Assembly (NCBI RefSeq): GCF_030209175.1
Contig: NZ_JARVSM010000001.1
Span: forward strand, 186,001 to 250,000
Source of the DNA: Pseudomonas sp. efr-133-TYG-5
Lineage (GTDB): Bacteria > Pseudomonadota > Gammaproteobacteria > Pseudomonadales > Pseudomonadaceae
Reading direction: 5' to 3'
Length of the DNA: 64,000 nucleotides
Both the position numbers and the translations under genes were made by a program. The notes beneath the pieces were generated by a model. The model saw only the letters and a program-made list of their open reading frames with translations, made no database searches and was not told where the DNA came from. How positions within the stretch are numbered: position 1 is the stretch's first letter; each line of letters starts with the position of its first letter. Below are positions 26,666 to 36,449 of the stretch, one piece after another.

Positions 26666-28029
26666 TGCCAGCACATACCAGAGGTTTTATTCAGTCGTGG
26701 TTGATTCCGTTGTCATGCTGTGTCTTGCTGGCAATACCGTGGGCGGCAGGAGCGCTCGCCGCCAGTGAATTACCGCAGAACCTGACGCCGATCGGCGCCG
26801 AGCGCGACGCCACTCCCGACGGGCGAATCCCTGCATGGCAAGGCGGACTCACAACCGCGCAACAGCGACTGGAAAGCAACGGCACGCCGGTCGATCCTTA
26901 CGGTGATGAACGACCGCTGTACGAGATAACCGCACAGAATTACCGCCAGTACGAGGGTCAGCTGTCAGCCGGGCAGATCGCTTTGCTCAAGCGTTTTCCA
27001 GAGACGATGAAGCTGCCTGTCTACCCCACCCATCGCAGCGTCGCCATACCCGCGCACCTCGCCGCATTCGCCGCACGCAACGCCACGCACGCGCAGCTCG
27101 ACGACCAAGGCAACGGTCTGCGAGATTTCGCCGGAGCGGTTGCCTTTCCTCTGCCTAAAAATGGTCTGGAAGTGATCTGGAACCACCTGACCCGCAACCG
27201 CAATGCCAGTTACAGCGTTGTCTCCGACAGCGCCACGCCGCAGGGCAACGGTCGATTTACCCTGATGAGCGCGCGCCAGGAATTCGCTCGACCTGACGGG
27301 TTGCCGGGCGCTGCTGCCGACAATGTTCTCTACTATTTTACCCACCGAATGACCGCGCCATCGCGCCTCGCCGGGGATGCGATGGTGGTGCACGAGACAC
27401 TGGACCAGGTCGCCGAACCGCGATTGTCGTGGGTCTACAGCTCCAGCCAGCGTCGAGTGCGGCGTGCGCCGGGCATCGCTTATGACACCGCCGGGCCGGG
27501 GACGGCAGGCCTGCGCACGGCGGACAGTCGTGACATGTTCAATGGCGCACCGGATCGATACGACTGGCAACTGGTGGGCAAGAAATTGCTTCACGTGCCG
27601 TATAACAGCTATCGCCTGGCCTCGCCCCGATTGCGCTACAGCGAATTGATCAAGCCTGGCCACGTCAACCCTGTCCCCACCCGCTATGAACTGCATCGTG
27701 TGTGGGAAGTGGTTGCGACGTTGAAGCCGGGAGCCCAGCACATCTACGGCAAACGTCACTACTACATCGACGAAGACACCTGGGCCATTCTCGAGGCCGA
27801 TGTCTATGACCAGCGAGGCGCGTTATGGCGCACCTCCGAAGCGCACAGTTTTTACCACGCCAGCGGTGAGGTGGCCGTGAATGCGATGGAAGTGACCTAT
27901 GACCTGAAAAGTGGCCGATATCACGTCTCCGGCCTGATAAACGAGCAACGCAACCCCTACGTCTTCAACGTGCCGACCAGTCTCTCGTACTTTTCGCCCG
28001 GCGCATTGCGCAGCTTTGGTGTGCGCTAA
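26662..28029 (+). CDS. DUF1329 family envelope protein
   Basis: 455 residues; starts at GTG 26662 or the immediately following ATG 26665. A signal peptide of about 35 residues is followed by the family pattern: LTPIGAERDATPDGRIPAW near the mature start, QRRVRRAPGIAYDTAGPGTAGL, YEWQ-like YDWQLVGKKLLHVPYNSY and GKRHYYIDEDTWAILEADVYD. The family is related to LolA/LolB-like lipid-handling folds and pairs with DUF1302 proteins. It overlaps the following DUF202 gene by one base, so the downstream genes are coupled. Confidence 0.9.
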   Translation: MMPAHTRGFIQSWLIPLSCCVLLAIPWAAGALAASELPQNLTPIGAERDATPDGRIPAWQGGLTTAQQRLESNGTPVDPYGDERPLYEITAQNYRQYEGQLSAGQIALLKRFPETMKLPVYPTHRSVAIPAHLAAFAARNATHAQLDDQGNGLRDFAGAVAFPLPKNGLEVIWNHLTRNRNASYSVVSDSATPQGNGRFTLMSARQEFARPDGLPGAAADNVLYYFTHRMTAPSRLAGDAMVVHETLDQVAEPRLSWVYSSSQRRVRRAPGIAYDTAGPGTAGLRTADSRDMFNGAPDRYDWQLVGKKLLHVPYNSYRLASPRLRYSELIKPGHVNPVPTRYELHRVWEVVATLKPGAQHIYGKRHYYIDEDTWAILEADVYDQRGALWRTSEAHSFYHASGEVAVNAMEVTYDLKSGRYHVSGLINEQRNPYVFNVPTSLSYFSPGALRSFGVR

Positions 28030-28415
28030 TGGGGATGCATCCTGAACGCCGCACCTGGACTGAAATCCTGCTGGGCGGCGGTGAGGCGCCCGATCCGCGA
28101 TTCACGTTGGCCAATGAACGAACCTTTCTTGCCTGGATTCGCACGTCACTGGCGTTAATAGGCGGCGCCATTGCCATTGAGGCCTTCGCCACACAGGTCT
28201 TCGAGCCCGGTTTGCGCATGGCCGTAGCCATTACCCTGCTGATGTTGAGTCAGTTGATCAGCGCCGGTGCCTGCGTGCGCTGGCTGAGGGTGGAGCGTGC
28301 GTTGCGCCAGCGTCGGCCGCTGCCATTGCCGGCCCTCGCGCCATTGCTGGCGATGGCTTGCGTTACCGCGGTGATGTTGATCGGCAGTGCGCTGTGGCCC
28401 CGCTGGCATGGGTGA
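28029..28415 (+). CDS. DUF202 membrane protein
   Basis: 128 residues with three hydrophobic segments after a short cytoplasmic start. The DUF202 hallmark LANERTFLAWIRTSLALIGGAIA is at about residues 27-49. Function of the family (YidH-like) is unknown. It overlaps the DUF1329 stop and the next DUF202 gene, making a three-gene coupled run. Confidence 0.88.
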   Translation: MGMHPERRTWTEILLGGGEAPDPRFTLANERTFLAWIRTSLALIGGAIAIEAFATQVFEPGLRMAVAITLLMLSQLISAGACVRWLRVERALRQRRPLPLPALAPLLAMACVTAVMLIGSALWPRWHG

Positions 28416-28701
28416 TCCGGGGCTGCAGGCGGAGCGGACTGAATTGGCATGGCGACGAACCTTGATCGCGTTGCTGGTAGTGCTGGTTCTGGCGGGGCGA
28501 GTGGGTGCGTGGCTGTCGCTGGGGATAGGCGCTTTCGCCGCCCTTGGGCTGCTCGCCAGGCAAGGGCGCCGCTACCGCCAGGGATTGGCAATGCTGCGCA
28601 TGGAGCAGGCATCGCCGGCACCCGTGGCGATACTGGCGTTGGGCGCGAGCGTCTGTTTGCTGGCGTTGATCGCCATGATCGAGCTGCAAAGCGGCGCCTG
28701 A
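28408..28701 (+). CDS. second DUF202 (YidG-like) membrane protein
   Basis: 97 residues from ATG 28408, overlapping the preceding gene by 8 bases. It begins with LQAERTELAWRRTLIALLVV, the shorter DUF202 variant, and has three hydrophobic segments. Such tandem long/short DUF202 pairs are common in Pseudomonas. Converges with the alkylsulfatase gene, 13 bases away. Confidence 0.85.
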   Translation: MGDPGLQAERTELAWRRTLIALLVVLVLAGRVGAWLSLGIGAFAALGLLARQGRRYRQGLAMLRMEQASPAPVAILALGASVCLLALIAMIELQSGA

Positions 28702-28714
28702 GCGCCGCGCACGT

Positions 28715-30676
28715 TCAGGGCGTGACGATATTGAAGCGTCCGTCCGTTTCCTCAAGTCCACCCATGAAGCGTAGAAATTTTACTCGCTCACCGGTGATCG
28801 TGATATCGCCCACCGTTGCCTCCTTCAAAAAGCCAGTCTGTTTCAGCGCGATGCGATCCAGCGTCGACTTGTTCATGCTGATATTCACGTCGGCTTGGTC
28901 ATGCCGGGTCAAGTCGCGGTGGGTAAGGACACCGTTGCGCAAGGTCAAGGCGTAATCCTCGTTCAGATCGGTGAAGCGCCAGTTGATGGTCAAGTCATTG
29001 TCGGCGTCTTTTAGCGCGTCAACCCGAACGCTCAGGTAATCGAAGAACATTGCAGGGGTCAGCGCCCGCACCATATCGTCGGCATTTCCGCCGCTGCCGG
29101 TTGCAGCCGCAACGCCGTCGCGCAATTCCTGCGCCCCGCTGAGGTAGGCGTTGCGCCAAGTCGCGTTCTCGCTCTGATAGCCCAGCTGTTCCAGCGCATC
29201 GGCCTGCAGGTTGCGTGCATCGGCGTTGTCCGGCTCGGCGAAGACCAAATGATTGGTCAGTTGCGCGACCCAGCGATAATCGCCTTCGTCGAAGGCTTTG
29301 CGCGCCTGCTTCAAGAGCTGCTCGGCACCCCCCATCGCCGCTACGTAACGCTTGCCCGCAGCTTGTGGCGGCAAAGGATTGAGGTTCGCCGGGTTGCCGT
29401 CGTAGAAACCCATGTAGCGCTGATACACCGCACGCACGTTATGGCTCAACGAGCCGTAATAATCACGGCTGTACCACTTGTTCGCCAAGCGTGGCGGCAG
29501 CGAACTTAAGGTGTCGGCAATCTCCATGGGGGTCAGCCCCTGATTGATCAGTCGCAGGGTCTGGCTGTCGATGAATGCATACATGTCGCGCTGGTCAGCC
29601 AGATATTCGCGTATCTGCGCACCGCCCCAGGTAGGCCAGTGATGCTGGGCAAAAACCACCTCGGCCTGATTGCCGTAGCGCAGCAGCGACTGATCCAGGT
29701 AATGCGCCCAGATCTTCGGGTCGCGCACCAGCGCGCCGCGCAAGGTGAGCACATTGTGCTGCACGTGAGTGGCATTTTCGGCCATGCACAGCGCCTTGAA
29801 TCGCGGGAAATAAATGTTCATTTCCGCCGGCGCCTCGGTGCCGGGGGTGAGTTGGAATTCGACCTCGATACCCTCAAGGGTCAGGCGCTCCAGCGGCTGG
29901 CTGATTTCCCTGGTGGGCGCGATCAAGCTGATGGTTGCGTTGGCCGGAATACCCTTGCCCAGTCCGGCATCAACCTGGCCGCGCTCGCTACGCGGCAACG
30001 GTGCGCCGTACATGTATTGAGCGCGACGTTTCATTGCCGGCCCGGCCAACACATTCTCCCCGATGGCGTGCTCGAAAAAACCTTGCGGTGCAATCACCTG
30101 GACCTTGCCCGCGGTGACATCCGCTTCGTCGATGATCCCCCGCACACCGCCGAAATGGTCAACGTGCGGGTGCGTGTAGATGACCGTGGTCACGGGCTTG
30201 CGCGGGCGATTCTTGAAGTACAGCTCAAGGCCGGCTTTAGCCGTTTCCACCGACAGCAGCGGGTCGAGCACGATCAAGCCATTGTCGCCTTCGACGATGG
30301 TCATGTTGGCCAGGTCCAGGCCACGAATCTGATAAATACCGTCAGTGACTTTGAACAGACCGGCAATGGTATTGAGCTGCGCGATGCGCCACAGACTCGG
30401 GTTGACGGTGCCGGGTGCGTTGGTCTGGTTAAGGAATGCGTACTGATTCAGATCCCAGACGGTCTTACCGTTGGCATTGCTGACCACACCCTCGTACCGC
30501 TCGATCAGACCGCGCTGCGCCGCTTCGAAATCCCCGCGGTCGGCGAAGGGCAAACGCTGCAACCATTGTTGATTGCTCTGCAGCGTGGTCGCCGTCGCAT
30601 CTTTAGCCGGTGTGGCGGCAGAACTCATCAGCGGTGCCAACAAGGCAAGTGAAAGCAACATCGGTGGAAAACGCAT
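28715..30676 (-). CDS. sdsA: exported alkyl/aryl-sulfatase (SdsA type)
   Basis: 653 residues from ATG 30676 with AAGGAA upstream. A signal peptide (cut near residue 21) directs it to the periplasm or outside. The metallo-beta-lactamase metal site is THPHVDHFGG (His169, His171, Asp173, His174). The region from about 410 to 520 is the dimerisation/TPR-like part, and the last 120 residues form an SCP2-like alkyl-binding domain, as in SdsA1. The enzyme releases sulfate from alkyl sulfates such as dodecyl sulfate, leaving an alcohol. Neighbouring fatty-acid and alcohol genes fit that product. Confidence 0.9.
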   Translation of the reverse strand: MRFPPMLLSLALLAPLMSSAATPAKDATATTLQSNQQWLQRLPFADRGDFEAAQRGLIERYEGVVSNANGKTVWDLNQYAFLNQTNAPGTVNPSLWRIAQLNTIAGLFKVTDGIYQIRGLDLANMTIVEGDNGLIVLDPLLSVETAKAGLELYFKNRPRKPVTTVIYTHPHVDHFGGVRGIIDEADVTAGKVQVIAPQGFFEHAIGENVLAGPAMKRRAQYMYGAPLPRSERGQVDAGLGKGIPANATISLIAPTREISQPLERLTLEGIEVEFQLTPGTEAPAEMNIYFPRFKALCMAENATHVQHNVLTLRGALVRDPKIWAHYLDQSLLRYGNQAEVVFAQHHWPTWGGAQIREYLADQRDMYAFIDSQTLRLINQGLTPMEIADTLSSLPPRLANKWYSRDYYGSLSHNVRAVYQRYMGFYDGNPANLNPLPPQAAGKRYVAAMGGAEQLLKQARKAFDEGDYRWVAQLTNHLVFAEPDNADARNLQADALEQLGYQSENATWRNAYLSGAQELRDGVAAATGSGGNADDMVRALTPAMFFDYLSVRVDALKDADNDLTINWRFTDLNEDYALTLRNGVLTHRDLTRHDQADVNISMNKSTLDRIALKQTGFLKEATVGDITITGERVKFLRFMGGLEETDGRFNIVTP

Positions 30677-30776
30677 GGAGAATTCCTTGTTATTGTTTGG
30701 GCGATCCACTTTAGGGAGAGGGCCTGGCCGCAGCCAATACCAGAGCGGCATGGTGGCCATCGTGTTTTTTTATGGC

Positions 30777-31676
30777 TCAGTCCGGTGCAATCGCTAGGAT
30801 CTGTTCAGCCAGCCAGGCTAATGCAGGATCGTGTTGGCGATGCGTCAGGTAGACCAGATCAAGCTCGAAGAGCGGCAATGCGAATGGCAGTTCCAGCAAG
30901 TCCAAAGGCAGTAGCCTGGCGAACTGTTGCGCCAGTTGGGTCGGCAATACCGTGCACAGGTCTGTAGCGGCCACGAGGTGCGCGGCCTGCAAGTAATTGG
31001 GCGTGGTATAGACGATCTGCCGCACTAGATTCTGTTCGGCCAGCCACTGATCAATCATGCCTCGCGTCTGGCCTCCATTCACCCAGACGTGGCGCAGTTG
31101 CAGAAAACTGCGCAGATCCAGGCCGGCGCCTGATTGCGGATGCCCCTGACGCATCGCCACCCGCAACGTTTCGCTGCGCCAGCGCAGCCGGGTAAAACGT
31201 GCCGGTACGTGATCAAAACGGCCCAGTACCATGTCCAGTTCGCTACGGTCCAGCGCCTCCGCCGGCAGGCTCGCCGCCAAGTGGACGACATCGATGCGCA
31301 AGTGTGGCGCCTGGGTCTGCAAGCGGGCCAGCAATGACGGCATGCACAACTGTTCGACATAGTCGGTGAGGGCGATCCGCAGCTGTCGATGGCTGAGTGC
31401 CGGGTCGAACGCATCCCCCGTGGCCAGGCTTTGTTCGATCTGTTGCAACGCCGCGCGAATCGGTCCTTCCAGGGCCAACGCTCTAGGCGTCGGACACATG
31501 CGGCGGCCAACGCGCACCAGCAGCGGATCGTTCAATGCATCGCGCAAACGCGCCAGGGCATTGCTGACGGTGGGCTGAGTCAGCGCCAGACGCTCGGCCG
31601 CGCGCGAAACATTCTGCTCACGCAACAGCATGTCGAAGATACGCAGCAGGTTCAGATCAAAATTTGAAATATTCAT
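30777..31676 (-). CDS. LysR family regulator (NahR/LinR-like subgroup)
   Basis: 299 residues from ATG 31676. The start MNISNFDLNLLRIFDMLLRE and the helix-turn-helix NVSRAAERLALTQPTVSNALARLRDAL belong to the NahR/NodD-like group. The effector domain carries LTDYVEQLCMPSLLARLQ. It lies between the sulfatase (same strand, 100 bases downstream) and the divergent beta-oxidation operon, so it may control both. The 98-base divergent gap is AT-rich, with an ATATATGGCATAT core. Confidence 0.9.
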   Translation of the reverse strand: MNISNFDLNLLRIFDMLLREQNVSRAAERLALTQPTVSNALARLRDALNDPLLVRVGRRMCPTPRALALEGPIRAALQQIEQSLATGDAFDPALSHRQLRIALTDYVEQLCMPSLLARLQTQAPHLRIDVVHLAASLPAEALDRSELDMVLGRFDHVPARFTRLRWRSETLRVAMRQGHPQSGAGLDLRSFLQLRHVWVNGGQTRGMIDQWLAEQNLVRQIVYTTPNYLQAAHLVAATDLCTVLPTQLAQQFARLLPLDLLELPFALPLFELDLVYLTHRQHDPALAWLAEQILAIAPD

Positions 31677-31774
31677 GCCGCAAATATATGGCATATGAAA
31701 ATGAAATTTCAAAAATACTGGAAGCGTGCTTACGGTGGCGGCTGTTATTTCCTACCGATGCAGGAGCGCCGCGT

Positions 31775-33013
31775 GTGAGCACCCCTTTCGATATTCAGCA
31801 GGTCGCCGTGATCGGCGCGGGCACTATGGGCCGAGGCATTGTCATCAGCCTGGCCAGCGCCGGATACCCAGTGCTATGGCTGGAAAGCAACGCCCCGACA
31901 CTGGATGCTGGCTTGACCATGATTGAACAGACCTGGGCACAGCAGGTTGGCAAACAGCGCATCACTCAGGAGGAGGCGGACGCCCGTCTGGCTCGGGTAC
32001 GTCCTGTGCAAAGTTACGCTGACCTCGCTGAGGCGGATCTGGTCATCGAAGCGGTGTATGAAAGCCTGCAGCTGAAGCAGGAAATCTTCCGCGCGCTGGA
32101 TTCGCATCTCAAACCGCAGGCGATCCTGGCCAGCAACACCTCGGCACTGGACATCGACGCCATCGCCATAGTGACTAAGCGTGCACAACAGGTGCTGGGT
32201 CTGCATTTTTTCAGCCCGGCCCACATCATGAAGTTGTTGGAAATCGTCCGCGGCAACGCCACGAGCCGCGAAGTGCTGGACGCCGCGCTATTACTTGCTC
32301 AGCGCGCCGGCAAGGTGGCGGTGGTGGCGGGCAACTGCCCCGGTTTCATTGGCAACCGGATGCTGCGCAGCTATGTGGCCGAAGCGCGCAAACTGCTCCT
32401 TGAAGGAGCGATGCCGCAGCAGGTGGACGACGCGTTGCAGCAATTCGGCTTTGCCATGGGTCCGTTCCGCATGTATGACGTGGTCGGCATTGATCTGGAA
32501 TGGCGCGCCCGACAATTGGCAGGGCAGGGCATGGATGATCCCTTGGTCAAAATCGACAACGCCTTGTGCGATCTCGGCCGTCTCGGCCAGAAGAGCGGCC
32601 AGGGTTATTACCGCTATGCAGCAGGTAGCCGTGTAGCCGAGCATGATCCGCTAGTCGATAACCTGGTGCTCGAGGTGTCTCAGGGCCTGGGCTATCGTCG
32701 CCGTGAAATCGACGTGCAGGAAATTCTTCAGCGCTGCCTCCTCGCGCTGGTCAATGAAGGGGCAAAAATTCTCGAAGAAGGGATTGCTGCCAGCAGCCAT
32801 GACATCGATCAGGTCTGGCTCAACGGCTATGGATTTCCTGCGCACACCGGAGGGCCAATGCGCTGGGCGGATGAGCAGAGCATAAGCCAGATGGTCGCTG
32901 GGCTTGAACACTTGCAGGGCATGTTCGGCGAGCACTGGCGCCCAGCCGGTCTGCTCCAGCGATTGAAGGACGGCGGCAAACGTTTCGCCGATGTCGTGGA
33001 GGGCGCGGTATGA
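31775..33013 (+). CDS. 3-hydroxyacyl-CoA dehydrogenase
   Basis: 412 residues, GTG start at 31775 behind GGAG. The Rossmann motif GAGTMGRGI begins near residue 14, followed by the family pattern SNTSALDIDAIA and GLHFFSPAHIMKLLEIVRG. Two C-terminal dehydrogenase domains follow, ending GFPAHTGGPMRWAD. This is the dehydrogenase part of FadB-type enzymes without the enoyl-CoA hydratase half. It oxidises 3-hydroxyacyl-CoA with NAD. It overlaps the next gene by ATGA. No separate hydratase gene is visible in the operon. Confidence 0.93.
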   Translation: MSTPFDIQQVAVIGAGTMGRGIVISLASAGYPVLWLESNAPTLDAGLTMIEQTWAQQVGKQRITQEEADARLARVRPVQSYADLAEADLVIEAVYESLQLKQEIFRALDSHLKPQAILASNTSALDIDAIAIVTKRAQQVLGLHFFSPAHIMKLLEIVRGNATSREVLDAALLLAQRAGKVAVVAGNCPGFIGNRMLRSYVAEARKLLLEGAMPQQVDDALQQFGFAMGPFRMYDVVGIDLEWRARQLAGQGMDDPLVKIDNALCDLGRLGQKSGQGYYRYAAGSRVAEHDPLVDNLVLEVSQGLGYRRREIDVQEILQRCLLALVNEGAKILEEGIAASSHDIDQVWLNGYGFPAHTGGPMRWADEQSISQMVAGLEHLQGMFGEHWRPAGLLQRLKDGGKRFADVVEGAV

Positions 33014-34785
33014 ATTATCAAGCCCCTATTCGCGATATGCGTTTCGTATTGCACGAGTTGTTCGACGTATTGGGCCATTGCGAACAGCTGGGCGTGGAGC
33101 TCGAGCGCGACACGCTTGACGGCATTCTTGAAGAGGCCGCACGTTTTACCGGCCAAGTCATTGCACCACTCAACCGCAACAGTGACGAGCAAGGCTGTCA
33201 ACTGATCGGCACTGAGGTCCGCACGCCCGACGGGTTCCGCGATGCCTATCGCCAGTACGTCGACAACGGTTGGGCAAGCATGAGCGGGCCGACAGAGTAC
33301 GGTGGCCAGGGATTGCCGCAAATGGTCTCGGCCTGCGTGCATGAAATGCTGATGGCGGCCTCGCTGTCGTTCCGGATTTATTCCGGCCTGACCGAAGGCG
33401 CGGTGCTGGCCGTGCATTGCCATGGCAGTGACGCACTCAAACACGCCTGGCTGGGCAAAATGGTCAGCGGCGAATGGACCGGCACCATGTGCCTGACCGA
33501 GCCACAGGCCGGAACCGACCTGGCGTTATTGCGCACCCGCGCGCAGCCCCAGGCCGATGGTGGCTATCGCATCGACGGCAGCAAGATTTTCATCAGCGGC
33601 GGTGAGCACGATCTGACCGACAACATCATTCATCTGGTCCTCGCGCGTCTGCCTGATGGGCCGGCGGGTGTGAAGGGTATCAGCCTGTTTCTGGTGCCCA
33701 AAATCCTCCCCGACGGCCAGCGCAACACGCTGAGCTGCGGCGCCCTGGAACACAAGATGGGCATCAAGGGTGCTTCGACTTGCGTCATGAATTTCGACGG
33801 TGCTCAGTGCTGGTTGGTCGGCGAGCCAAATCAAGGGTTGGCGTGCATGTTCACCATGATGAACGACGCGCGATTCCAGGTCGGTTTGCAGGGACTGGGC
33901 ATTGCGGAAGCGGCTTTTCAAGGGGGCCTGGCTTACGCCCGCGAACGTTTGCAGTCGCGTTCGCTGGCCGGCGCAGTGGCACCGGAAAAGGCTGCCGACC
34001 CGATCATCGTTCATCCCGATGTGCGGCGCATGTTGCTGACCCAAAAGGCCCTCACTGAAGGTTGCCGGATGTTGGGTGCGTATACCGCGCGACAACTCGA
34101 TCTGGAACACGCAGCAGCAGAACCGGACGTTCGTCGAGCCGCCATGCGCCGCGCCGCGCTCCTGATCCCTATCGTCAAAGGGTTCTTCACTGATGTCGGC
34201 CAGGAAGTCGCCAGCCTCGGTGTGCAGCTGTTTGGCGGGCATGGCTACATTCGCGAATGGGGCATGGAACAACTGATGCGTGACAGTCGCATTACCCAGC
34301 TCTATGAAGGCACCAATGGCATCCAGGCACTGGACCTGATCCGGCGTAAATTGATCAGCGATGGCGGCGCCGAATTGCACGCACTGATCAACGAATTGGT
34401 ACCGCACGTAGACACCGCCGGCGCTTACCCATCATTGAACGAAATGGCCGCAGCGATCAGTCAGCGCCTCGAAGAATGGCGAGCGCTGAGCATTAGCGTT
34501 ATCGAGACCTGCCAGCGCGATCCGCAGGAGATAGGCGCGGTTTCCGTGGATTTCCTCGCGTACTCGGCCTACGTCCTGCTGGCCGGTTTATGGATGCAGG
34601 CAGCCGTGCGCGCCCATGAAGCGCTGGCCGCAAGTACCGACGAAGAGGCTTTTTATCAGGCCAAGCTGCATACCGCTGACTTTTACTGGCGCCGCGTATT
34701 GCCCCGTGCAAGTGCGCACCGTGAAGCGCTGCTGGGCGGTGCGAGCTGCTTGATGGCGATGGCGTCGAGTGACTTCAGTTGCTGA
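33010..34785 (+). CDS. acyl-CoA dehydrogenase, long form with C-terminal extension
   Basis: 591 residues, about 200 more than the usual enzyme. It shows MCLTEPQAGTDLALLRTRA, KIFISGGEHDLTDNIIHLVLARLP, HKMGIKGASTCVMNFDGA and QLFGGHGYIREWGMEQLMRDSRITQLYEGTNGIQALDL. The extra C-terminal region matches the domain found in FadE-like and DmdC-like long dehydrogenases. It is translationally coupled to the preceding gene. Likely handles long or substituted acyl-CoA. Confidence 0.93.
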   Translation: MNYQAPIRDMRFVLHELFDVLGHCEQLGVELERDTLDGILEEAARFTGQVIAPLNRNSDEQGCQLIGTEVRTPDGFRDAYRQYVDNGWASMSGPTEYGGQGLPQMVSACVHEMLMAASLSFRIYSGLTEGAVLAVHCHGSDALKHAWLGKMVSGEWTGTMCLTEPQAGTDLALLRTRAQPQADGGYRIDGSKIFISGGEHDLTDNIIHLVLARLPDGPAGVKGISLFLVPKILPDGQRNTLSCGALEHKMGIKGASTCVMNFDGAQCWLVGEPNQGLACMFTMMNDARFQVGLQGLGIAEAAFQGGLAYARERLQSRSLAGAVAPEKAADPIIVHPDVRRMLLTQKALTEGCRMLGAYTARQLDLEHAAAEPDVRRAAMRRAALLIPIVKGFFTDVGQEVASLGVQLFGGHGYIREWGMEQLMRDSRITQLYEGTNGIQALDLIRRKLISDGGAELHALINELVPHVDTAGAYPSLNEMAAAISQRLEEWRALSISVIETCQRDPQEIGAVSVDFLAYSAYVLLAGLWMQAAVRAHEALAASTDEEAFYQAKLHTADFYWRRVLPRASAHREALLGGASCLMAMASSDFSC

Positions 34786-34821
34786 CCGCAGACGTATTAC
34801 CAAGAACAGGGAGTCGCTGAC

Positions 34822-35985
34822 ATGCAGCCTTTCAGCTTTGCCACTACTGCGCAGATTCTTTGCGAAAGCGGCGCGGCGCAACGCCTCGCGAGCCTGTGCC
34901 GCGAGCGTGGTGCGCGGCGTATCCTGATCATCACCGACCCCGGCATCGCCCGTCTTGGCATGCTTGATGACGTCTTGCCCGCTTTCACCCTCGCGAAAGT
35001 TGGTGTGGCGATCTTCAGTGACGTGACGGCGGATCCGAGCCAGAACTGTGTGCTCGCCGCCGTGGACCGCGCACGGCATATTGGTGCCGACATGATCGTT
35101 GGCTTCGGCGGTGGCAGTTCGATGGACGTGGCCAAGCTGGTCGCTCTGCTCGCACATCCCGCATGCGGCCAGCCGATCAGCGAGTTGTACGGTATCGACA
35201 AGGCGAAGGGGCCGCGCCTGCCGCTGATCCAGGTGCCGACCACCGCAGGGACCGGCTCGGAGGTGACGCCCATCGCGATTGTGACAACCGGTGAGACCAC
35301 CAAAATGGGGATCGTCTCGCCATTGCTGCTGCCGGATCTTGCCGTCCTCGACGCGGTTTGTACGCTAGGTCTGCCGCCGGCCGTCACGGCAGCCACGGGC
35401 ATCGATGCCATGGTGCATGCGATCGAGGCCTACACCAGCAAACTCAAGCGTAATCCACTGTCGAGCCTGTTGGCGCGAGAGGCGCTGCGGCTGTTGGCTG
35501 ACAATCTTGAACAGGCTGTATACAACGGCGGCAATCTACCCGCGCGGCAGGCAATGCTGCTAGGGGCGTGCCTCGCCGGCCAGGCATTTGCCAACGCGCC
35601 AGTGGCGGCGGTGCATGCGCTGGCGTATCCGCTGGGTGGACATTTTCACATTCCCCATGGCCTGGCGAATGCGCTGGTGCTGCCGCATGTAATGCGCTTC
35701 AACCTTCCAGATGCGCTGACCGACTACGCCGAACTGGCTTCGCCCTTGCTGGGAGCAAGGCTGCAGGCGGGCGATCGCGAGAGCCGCAGCGAGCAATTTG
35801 TCTGCGAGTTGGCGCAACTGGGCGGCCGTTGCGGATTGCCGGAAACGCTGCGCGATGCCGGCGTGCCCAGAGAAAGCCTGGGCCAACTGGCCCAAGACGC
35901 GATGCAACAACAGCGGCTGTTGGTGAACAACCCGCGCGCCGTCAGCGAAGCCGATGCGCTGGCGATCTATGAGGCGGCCTATTGA
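34822..35985 (+). CDS. iron-containing alcohol dehydrogenase
   Basis: 387 residues. The NAD-binding GFGGGSSMDVAKL starts near residue 94. Metal-ligand candidates are the Asp and His of ATGIDAMVHAIEAYTS and the His of FHIPHGLANALVLPHV, as in the family. It interconverts alcohol and aldehyde. In this operon it could oxidise the alcohol released by the sulfatase, although no aldehyde dehydrogenase is present in the operon. A four-base overlap couples it to the thioesterase. Confidence 0.92.
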   Translation: MQPFSFATTAQILCESGAAQRLASLCRERGARRILIITDPGIARLGMLDDVLPAFTLAKVGVAIFSDVTADPSQNCVLAAVDRARHIGADMIVGFGGGSSMDVAKLVALLAHPACGQPISELYGIDKAKGPRLPLIQVPTTAGTGSEVTPIAIVTTGETTKMGIVSPLLLPDLAVLDAVCTLGLPPAVTAATGIDAMVHAIEAYTSKLKRNPLSSLLAREALRLLADNLEQAVYNGGNLPARQAMLLGACLAGQAFANAPVAAVHALAYPLGGHFHIPHGLANALVLPHVMRFNLPDALTDYAELASPLLGARLQAGDRESRSEQFVCELAQLGGRCGLPETLRDAGVPRESLGQLAQDAMQQQRLLVNNPRAVSEADALAIYEAAY

Positions 35986-36449
35986 TGACCGACATCCGAG
36001 AGCGCGCCAACTACTCACACTTCACCTCGCTCACGACCCGTTGGCACGACAACGATGTGTATGGGCACGTGAACAACGTCGTCTATTACAGTTTTTTTGA
36101 CAGTGCCGTGAACAACGTATTGATCGGAGAGGGCGGGCTGGATATCCATGACGGTCCGGTGATCGGGCTGGTGGTCAGCTCCAGCTGCGATTACCACGCT
36201 CCGGTCGCTTTTCCAGAGCGCATCGAGGTCGCGCTCGCGGTAAGCAAACTGGGCCGCAGCTCCGTGCATTATCAACTTGCGGTGTTTCCCGAAAGGCAGG
36301 CACTGGCCAGCGCCACCGGGCGTTTCGTGCATGTTTTTGTCGATCGGATCGAACGCTGCCCGGTACCGATTCCCGAACGGTTGCGCGTGGCGTTAGGGGA
36401 ACTGATCTGCAACTTGCCCGCTTCCACGACCAAGGATCTTGAACCATGA
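35982..36449 (+). CDS. acyl-CoA thioesterase (4HBT hotdog fold)
   Basis: 155 residues with the hotdog signature [26 protein letters not shown]; the Asp in HDNDVYGH is the usual catalytic acid. The rest fits YbgC/FadM-like thioesterases. It overlaps both neighbours by four bases (ATGA). It may release CoA from overflow or dead-end intermediates. Confidence 0.9.
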   Translation: MMTDIRERANYSHFTSLTTRWHDNDVYGHVNNVVYYSFFDSAVNNVLIGEGGLDIHDGPVIGLVVSSSCDYHAPVAFPERIEVALAVSKLGRSSVHYQLAVFPERQALASATGRFVHVFVDRIERCPVPIPERLRVALGELICNLPASTTKDLEP